Below are positions 6,828 to 10,799 of a stretch of DNA of 10,799 nucleotides, in pieces. The DNA lies in NCBI GenBank assembly GCA_050955025.1, contig JBPBQX010000018.1, positions 1 through 10,799 of the forward strand, read 5' to 3'. The first letter of the stretch is position 1. The number at the start of each line of letters is the position of its first letter. Origin of the DNA: CAXSEF01 sp050955025 (GTDB lineage Bacteria; Pseudomonadota; Alphaproteobacteria; Acetobacterales; Acetobacteraceae). Position numbers and translations under genes: made by a program. Below the pieces are notes generated by a model. It made no database searches and was not told where the DNA came from. It saw only the letters and a list, made by a program, of their open reading frames with translations.

Positions 6828-7013
6828 CGCCGGCCAAGGAAAACCGGGCAAGCGAGGCCCTCTTTTCTGAGGGAAGGAAGCAGGAAGGCTTTTCCGGTCG
6901 AGAATGCTTGTTGCCTGGTTGGCAGGGATCTCGTGGGCGAAGCTTTCTGGCTTTCTCCTTTCAGGAAAGAACGCTCTTCCTCCTCCCGCCACGGGAAGGA
7001 AGCACGGGCGAGA
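6828..7013. other. Convergent intergenic gap with short direct repeats and weak hairpins
   Basis: These 186 bases lie between the ends of the second permease and the TetR gene. GGGAAGGAAGCA occurs twice in direct orientation (6871-6882 and 6993-7004). The same string reads on the opposite strand at the right end of repeat copy B (5839-5850, CTTCCTTCCC included). Short hairpins are CCCTC/GAGGG (6858-6862 with 6869-6873) and CGAGA/TCTCG (6899-6903 with 6929-6933), the latter enclosing TGCC/GGCA. No gene is seen. It could be a diverged intergenic element or a weak bidirectional terminator. Confidence 0.4.
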
Positions 7014-7646
7014 CTACGCGTCCGCCGGCAGATGCTGGCCCAGGATCGCGCGCAGGGTGTGGCCGGAGGCGTCGAGCACCGCCGCGTCGCCCCCGACCAT
7101 CATCGCCGCCATCGCCCCGTCAAGGATGAGCAGGATCTGGCGGGCGAGAAGATCGGGGCTGGACGCGCCCGCCTCGCGCGCCTCCCCCGCAAGCCGGGCG
7201 AGCACGAGGTGGTGGTGGCCCGCTGCGATGTCGCGGATCCAGGACTCGCCCTTGGTGTGCTCGGCGGCGGCGTTGATGAACGCGCAGCCGGTGAACCCGG
7301 TCTCGCGGAACCACGGCCCGAGCACCGCGACGGCATGGCCCAGGCGCCCGGCCGGCGTCGGCGCGGACGCGTCCAGCGCCGAGAAGAAGCGCTGGCGCCA
7401 CGCCTTGCCCTCCTCGTGCAGCACCACGCGCACCAGGGCCTCCTTGGAGCCGAACCGGCTGTACAGCGTCATCTTCGACGCCCCCGCGAGCGTCAGGATA
7501 CGGTCGATGCCGGTCGCATGGATGCCGTCCCGGCAGAACAGCTCGCGCGCCACGGCCAGGATGCGCTCGTGGGGCAGGGACGCGGCGGGATCGGCCACCC
7601 GGGCATGCGTCGGGTCCTGCCCCGCAGGGTCCGGCAGCGGCTGCAT
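7014..7646 (-). CDS. TetR/AcrR-family transcriptional regulator
   Basis: This 210-residue protein has an N-terminal TetR helix-turn-helix at about residues 27-73: ERILAVARELFCRDGIHATG, then the recognition part AGASKMTLYSRFGSKEALV. The C-terminal ligand/dimer domain carries GFTGCAFINAAAEH (117-130), a block common in one TetR branch. Cys38 and Cys121 are the only cysteines; Cys121 lies in the ligand domain and could sense thiol-reactive compounds, which is speculation. The ATG at 7646 is preceded by GGAAGG ten bases upstream; an in-frame ATG at 7727 would add 27 Arg/Pro-rich residues and is less likely. The gene diverges from the OsmC-like gene across 316 bases that contain a large palindrome close to OsmC, so it probably represses that set. 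Confidence 0.9.
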   Translation of the reverse strand: MQPLPDPAGQDPTHARVADPAASLPHERILAVARELFCRDGIHATGIDRILTLAGASKMTLYSRFGSKEALVRVVLHEEGKAWRQRFFSALDASAPTPAGRLGHAVAVLGPWFRETGFTGCAFINAAAEHTKGESWIRDIAAGHHHLVLARLAGEAREAGASSPDLLARQILLILDGAMAAMMVGGDAAVLDASGHTLRAILGQHLPADA

Positions 7647-7962
7647 ACGAAAACGCCTTCCGTGAAGCGCCCTGCCTCGAATCCGCGCAGGGCCGGGATC
7701 GCCGCCGCGCGGTGGCGCGGGCGCCAAGTGTCGCCAGTCGCGCGGGACGGGTCAACCAAGGCCGCCCCGGCCGACTGCCAGAGGCGCCCGCGGCCATCCC
7801 CGACGGACGCGCACCACGGATTGACCACGCCGGGAGAGGCGCCACCTCGCCCTGGCACAGGCCTTGCTCCTGGACTCTCGAACAGACTGACCTGTCTGTT
7901 CGACGAACGCAGGTGTAGGCTCCGGGAGTCGGCATTCCGCCGGCCCCGCACGGAGATCCGCG
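7647..7962. promoter_or_regulatory. Divergent intergenic region between the TetR and OsmC-like genes
   Basis: No gene is supported here. Towards TetR, the minus strand has TTGACC (7750-7755) and, 17 bases on, GACACT (7727-7732), a plausible weak promoter about 80 bases before the TetR ATG. Towards OsmC there is the 26-bp palindrome at 7878-7903 (listed separately), TAGGCT (7916-7921) as a -10-like box, and GGAG eight bases before the OsmC ATG. The middle (about 7760-7860) is GC-rich with no pattern I can name. Confidence 0.4.
7878..7903. promoter_or_regulatory. 26-bp palindrome, candidate TetR-family operator
   Basis: TCGAACAGAC (7878-7887) and GTCTGTTCGA (7894-7903) are perfect 10-bp arms around a 6-base spacer. 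Size, symmetry and place (60 bases before the OsmC-like ATG, just upstream of a -10-like TAGGCT at 7916) are what a dimeric TetR-family repressor would use. The divergent TetR gene is the natural candidate. The repeat is seen directly; binding is inferred. No second full copy was noticed in the window, including near the TetR start. Confidence 0.7.
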
Positions 7963-8532
7963 ATGAGTGCCACCACCAAGACCGACACGCCGGCCGCCGC
8001 GCAGCCCGCGACCGCGATGACCTCGTGCCTGCAGCCGATCGACCGCGACGGCCTCGAGGGCCTGATCGCCAAGGGCCGCGCCGACCCGAAGGCGGTCAAG
8101 ACCCTGAAGTGCCGCACCGTGGCCGAGGGCCGCTTCCGCCACCTCAACATGATCCGCACCCTGCCCGCGCACGTGATCGACGAGCCGCCGGTGCTGCTCG
8201 GCGACGACACCGCGCCGAACCCCTCGGAGGCCTCGCTCGCAGCGCTGGGCTCGTGCCTGGCCGTCGGCATCCACGCCAACGCGGTCGCGCGCAACATCAC
8301 CATCAACCGGCTCGAGCTCGAGCTGGAGGCCGACATCAACATCACCTCCGTGTGGGGCACGGGCGACACCTCGCCCAAGCCGGTCGGCTTCGACGCGGTC
8401 CGGGTGAAGGTTCACCTCGACGCCGACGCGCCGCAGGCCGAGCTGGACGCCCTGATCGCCCACGCCAAGGTCTGGTCGCCCGTCGCCAACACCTTCACCA
8501 AGCCGGTCGCCCTGACCGTGGACGCCGCCTGA
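7963..8532 (+). CDS. OsmC/Ohr-family protein
   Basis: This 189-residue protein has the OsmC fold signature NPSEASLAALGSCLAVGIHANA (86-107), with Cys98 at the place of the peroxidatic cysteine and Glu89 nearby. The C-terminal block is AHAKVWSPVANTFTKPVAL (about 167-185). In classical OsmC/Ohr the second, resolving cysteine sits in this block (C-P-V-S-N type); here the position is Ser172. Other cysteines are Cys22 and Cys50. Known members reduce organic peroxides or persulfides with thiols, but lack of the resolving cysteine makes a standard two-cysteine cycle doubtful. The ATG has GGAG eight bases upstream. It is the first gene after the palindrome at 7878-7903 and is followed closely by the flavoprotein gene, so an operon is likely. 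Confidence 0.88.
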   Translation: MSATTKTDTPAAAQPATAMTSCLQPIDRDGLEGLIAKGRADPKAVKTLKCRTVAEGRFRHLNMIRTLPAHVIDEPPVLLGDDTAPNPSEASLAALGSCLAVGIHANAVARNITINRLELELEADINITSVWGTGDTSPKPVGFDAVRVKVHLDADAPQAELDALIAHAKVWSPVANTFTKPVALTVDAA

Positions 8533-8537
8533 TGCCG

Positions 8538-8575
8538 GGGGCGGCCCTGGCGGAGGCCCTGCCAGGGGCCGCCCC
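8538..8575 (+). other. Strong hairpin between the OsmC-like and flavoprotein genes
   Basis: GGGGCGGCCCTGG (8538-8550) pairs with CCAGGGGCCGCCCC (8562-8575), with one bulged G and an 11-base loop. It starts just after the OsmC stop and ends 10 bases before the ATG at 8586. There is no T-tract. It may tune expression of the downstream genes or protect the upstream message. It also argues that the ATG at 8532 is not the main start. Confidence 0.55.
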
Positions 8576-8585
8576 GCTTCCCCGC

Positions 8586-9686
8586 ATGACGCCCGACCGC
8601 GACGCCCTGCTGGCAGACCTGCGCCGCATCGCCCGCGACGAGCTTGCCCCCATCGCCGCGCGCATCGACCACGACGGCTTCTACCCCGCGGCCGCGCTGC
8701 GCACCCTGGGCGAGGCCGGCGCCTTCGCCCTGCACCTGCGCGCGCCCGCCCCCCTCGGCCGCCCCGACCTGCCCGCCGCGATCGAGGCGATGGCCGCGAT
8801 CTCGGCGCAGTGCATGTCGAGCGGCTTCTGCGCCTGGTGCCAGAACGCCAGTGGCTGGTACCTCGAGAACACCGCCAACACCGCGCTCCGCGAGCGGCTG
8901 CAGCCGGGCATCGCGTCCGCCGCGCTGCTGGGCGGCACCGGCCTGTCCAACCCGGTCAAGGCGCTCGCGGGCATCGAGAACCTCAAGCTCAAGGGCACGC
9001 GCGTCCCCGGCGGCTGGCGCGTCTCGGGCACCCTGCCCTGGGTGTCCAACCTGGGCGACGGCCACTGGTTCGGCACCATCTTCCGCGACGCCGCCGACGC
9101 CGAGCACCGCGTGATGTGCATGGTCCGCTGCGGCGCGCCGGGCGTGGAGATCCGCCAGTCGATCAGGTTCGTCGCCCTGGAAGGCACCGGCACCTACTCG
9201 ATCCTGTTCCGCGACGCCTTCATCCCCGAGGACGACCTGCTCGCCGACCCGCTCGGCGACATGGCGCGGCGGATCAAGCCGGGCTTCGTGCTGCTGCAGG
9301 CCGGCATGGCGCTCGGCGTGATCGAGGCGTGCCTGGCGTCCATGCGCCGCGACAACGTCCACTACGCGCGCATCAACAGCCACCTGCCGCTGCAGGCTGA
9401 CGCCCTGGAGGACCAGCTCGCCGCCCTGCGCGAACGGATCCTGGCCCTGGCGGCGACGCCGCACGAGCCCGGCCCCGCCTACCTGCGCCGGGTCCTGGAG
9501 GCGCGCGTCGCGTGCAGCGAGCTGACCCTGGCCGCCAGCCAGGCCGCGATGATGCACGCCGGCGCCCGCGGCTACCTCGAGGGCTCCGTGGTGTCGCGGC
9601 TGCAGCGCGAGGCCTGGTTCGTGGCGATCATCACGCCCTCGATCCGCCACCTGCGCCACGAGCTGGCCGCGATGGCCGCCAACTGA
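8586..9686 (+). CDS. Acyl-CoA dehydrogenase-like flavoprotein
   Basis: The protein has 366 residues from the ATG at 8586 (MTPDRDALLADLRRIARDEL). An ATG at 8532 overlapping the OsmC stop (TGATG) would add 18 residues, but these are encoded by the hairpin and use codons rare nearby; neither start has a good ribosome site. The fold is read from an N-terminal helical domain (1-100), the flavin/substrate block ALLGGTGLSNPVKALAG (113-129) with PWVSNLGDGHWFG (151-163), and the C-terminal helices ending LQREAWFVAIITPSIRHLRHEL (339-360). In medium-chain dehydrogenases the catalytic Glu lies in a YEGT motif at the IITPSI position; there is none here. I also see none in the helix used by the isovaleryl/long-chain enzymes (ASMRRDNVHYARIN). 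It may therefore be a flavin monooxygenase-like member (DszC/SfnB-like) and not a dehydrogenase. The substrate is unknown. Confidence 0.85.
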   Translation: MTPDRDALLADLRRIARDELAPIAARIDHDGFYPAAALRTLGEAGAFALHLRAPAPLGRPDLPAAIEAMAAISAQCMSSGFCAWCQNASGWYLENTANTALRERLQPGIASAALLGGTGLSNPVKALAGIENLKLKGTRVPGGWRVSGTLPWVSNLGDGHWFGTIFRDAADAEHRVMCMVRCGAPGVEIRQSIRFVALEGTGTYSILFRDAFIPEDDLLADPLGDMARRIKPGFVLLQAGMALGVIEACLASMRRDNVHYARINSHLPLQADALEDQLAALRERILALAATPHEPGPAYLRRVLEARVACSELTLAASQAAMMHAGARGYLEGSVVSRLQREAWFVAIITPSIRHLRHELAAMAAN

Positions 9687-9878
9687 GCGCGCGGCCGCCG
9701 CCGCCGGCCAGGCCGGCATCCCCGCCGCCGGCCTGAGCGTGCCGGCGCCCTGCCGGTCCGCCCGCCGCGGCCGGGCCGCGGGCCGCGAACGCGCTTCCGT
9801 GCCGTCCCCCCGGCCCGCCGCTTGCAGGCCCCAACCCGAAGCCTGCCGCGCAGGCCGTCACCCCCGAGGAGCACGCCC
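9687..9878 (+). other. GC-rich gap before the rhodanese gene
   Basis: These 192 bases hold runs of GCC/GGC and a hairpin CCGCGGC/GCCGCGG (9765-9771 with 9775-9781, 3-base loop). I see no promoter match and no gene. The rhodanese gene has its own good ribosome site at the end of this gap (GAGGAG, eight bases before the ATG), so it is translated independently even if co-transcribed. Confidence 0.4.
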
Positions 9879-10745
9879 ATGAGCGAGAAGGTCCTGGTCA
9901 CCCCGGCCGAGCTGGCCGCCATGCCGCCCGCCACCACGGTGATCATCGACACCCGCAACCCCGACGCCTACGCCGCCGGCCACATTCCCGGCGCCGTCAA
10001 CGTCCACGACATCTTCACCTTCCTCGCGATGTCGACGCCGGACGCGATCACCGAGCTGCGCGAGAAGTTCGCCGCCTCGTTCGGGCAGGCCGGCCTGTCC
10101 GGCGCCGAGACCGCGGTGTGCTACGAGGAGAGCATGAACTCCGGCTTCGGCCAGTCCTGCCGCGGCTACTTCCTGCTGAAGTTCATGGGCTATCCCGAAG
10201 CCCGCGTGCTGCACGGCGGCATGGTCGCCTGGAAGGCCGCCGGCATGGAGGCTACCACCGAGGTCACGCCGGCCACGCCGAAGCAGTTCCCCGTCACCGA
10301 CGCCGGCCTCGAGATGATGCTCGACCGCGACGACATGCTGGCCGCACTCGGCAACGACAGCATCGTCAAGCTCGACGTGCGCGACGCCGACGAGTGGATC
10401 GGCGAGAGCTCCTCGCCCTACGGCCCCGACTTCTGCCCGCGCAAGGGGCGCATCCCCGGCTCGCGCTGGATCGAGTGGTACCGCCTGATGAAGCCCACCG
10501 CCTCGGGCCCGATGTTCAAGTCGAGGAACGAGATCCTCGCCGAGTGCGCGTCGGTCGGCATCACGCCGGCCACCACTGTCTACCTGTTCTGCTTCAAGGG
10601 TGCGCGCGCCTCCAACTCGCTCGTCGCCCTCAAGGAGGCCGGCGTCAGCGACGTCCGCCTCTACTTCGGGTCCTGGAACGAGTGGAGCCGCGACGAGTCG
10701 CTGCCGATCGAGACCGGCCTGCCCTTCGCCGTCGCCGCCGAGTAG
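9879..10745 (+). CDS. Tandem-domain rhodanese-like sulfurtransferase
   Basis: This 288-residue protein has the usual length of two-domain thiosulfate/3-mercaptopyruvate sulfurtransferases. The N-terminal domain (about 7-128) shows IIDTRNPDAYAAGHIPGAVN (22-41) and VLHGGMVAWKAAG (110-122). It has no cysteine in the catalytic loop position, as is normal for the structural half. The C-terminal domain (about 139-283) shows VKLDVRDADEWIG (163-175), GRIPGSRWIEW (190-200) and the active loop CFKGARAS with Cys238, then GSWNEW (264-269). A six-residue loop of C-x-K-G-x-R type, with Lys240, is nearer to thiosulfate sulfurtransferase (CRKGVT) than to mercaptopyruvate enzymes (CGSGVT). It transfers sulfane sulfur to a thiol or cyanide. 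The ATG at 9879 follows GAGGAG at ideal spacing; an earlier ATG at 9822 adds only Arg/Pro-rich residues. No signal peptide, so cytoplasmic. Confidence 0.92.
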   Translation: MSEKVLVTPAELAAMPPATTVIIDTRNPDAYAAGHIPGAVNVHDIFTFLAMSTPDAITELREKFAASFGQAGLSGAETAVCYEESMNSGFGQSCRGYFLLKFMGYPEARVLHGGMVAWKAAGMEATTEVTPATPKQFPVTDAGLEMMLDRDDMLAALGNDSIVKLDVRDADEWIGESSSPYGPDFCPRKGRIPGSRWIEWYRLMKPTASGPMFKSRNEILAECASVGITPATTVYLFCFKGARASNSLVALKEAGVSDVRLYFGSWNEWSRDESLPIETGLPFAVAAE

Positions 10746-10760
10746 CCTGCCCGCGCGCCG

Positions 10761-10797
10761 CGGGGCGTCGCGGCCCATTGCCGGCCGCGACGCCCCG
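10761..10797 (+). terminator. Perfect 15-bp hairpin after the rhodanese gene
   Basis: CGGGGCGTCGCGGCC (10761-10775) pairs perfectly with GGCCGCGACGCCCCG (10783-10797) across a 7-base loop, 15 bases past the stop codon. This is the strongest stem in the window and probably ends the OsmC/flavoprotein/rhodanese transcript. No T-tract is seen in the two bases left before the window ends. Confidence 0.65.
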
Positions 10798-10799
10798 AA

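Noticed and set aside
6933..8531. In-frame extension upstream of the flavoprotein gene
   Set aside because: It crosses the antisense TetR gene, the operator and the OsmC-like gene in another frame; the family start is at 8586 or at most 8532.
9687..9878. GCC/GGC-rich stretch as a possible regulatory element
   Set aside because: Apart from one 7-bp hairpin, the inverted repeats are short and what GC-rich DNA gives by chance.
1..10799. tRNA, rRNA, CRISPR array, riboswitch or complete insertion sequence
   Set aside because: No cloverleaf, spacer array, known aptamer core or transposase was seen on either strand.

Overview
The window is very GC-rich (roughly 70% or more by eye) and densely coded, with strong G/C preference at third codon positions. 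Gene content (type I-secreted RTX-type protease, Lys/Ala-rich histone-H1-like protein, Dpp/Opp-type permeases) and a structured intergenic repeat point to an alphaproteobacterium, most likely Acetobacteraceae. The lineage is an inference from composition and gene types, not from a marker gene.

Layout. (1) 1-942 (+): 3' part of a DUF255/YyaL-like protein with a DsbC-like (DsbD N-terminal-type) domain at its C-terminus. (2) 943-1087: copy A of a multi-hairpin intergenic repeat, filling the gap between convergent genes. (3) 1088-1750 (-): a histone-H1-like basic protein. (4) 1913-4516 (-): an 867-residue subtilisin-family protease with a P domain and a long RTX-like Gly/Asp-rich tail and no signal peptide. 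(5) 4517-4798: divergent control region with several palindromes. (6) 4799-5710 and 5862-6827 (+): the two permeases of a peptide/nickel-type ABC importer, in the order C then B. They are separated by copy B of the repeat, which carries a 51-codon ORF whose start overlaps the first permease stop (TGATG) and whose stop overlaps the second permease start (ATGA). (7) 6828-7013: convergent gap with small repeats. (8) 7014-7646 (-): TetR-family regulator. (9) 7963-8532, 8586-9686 and 9879-10745 (+): OsmC-like protein, acyl-CoA-dehydrogenase-like flavoprotein and tandem-domain rhodanese, ending in a perfect 15-bp hairpin at the window edge.

How the genes may work together. The TetR gene diverges from the OsmC/flavoprotein/rhodanese set, and a 26-bp inverted repeat with perfect 10-bp arms lies 60 bp upstream of the OsmC start, so a TetR-controlled cassette is the simplest reading. 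A thiol-reactive OsmC fold, a flavoprotein that lacks the usual acyl-CoA dehydrogenase base, and a sulfurtransferase suggest organosulfur or reactive-sulfur metabolism. I know of no characterised pathway with exactly this set. The most unusual local structure is the permease/repeat/permease junction: a folded repeat sits inside an operon while an open frame is kept through it. No tRNA, rRNA, CRISPR array or complete insertion sequence was seen.
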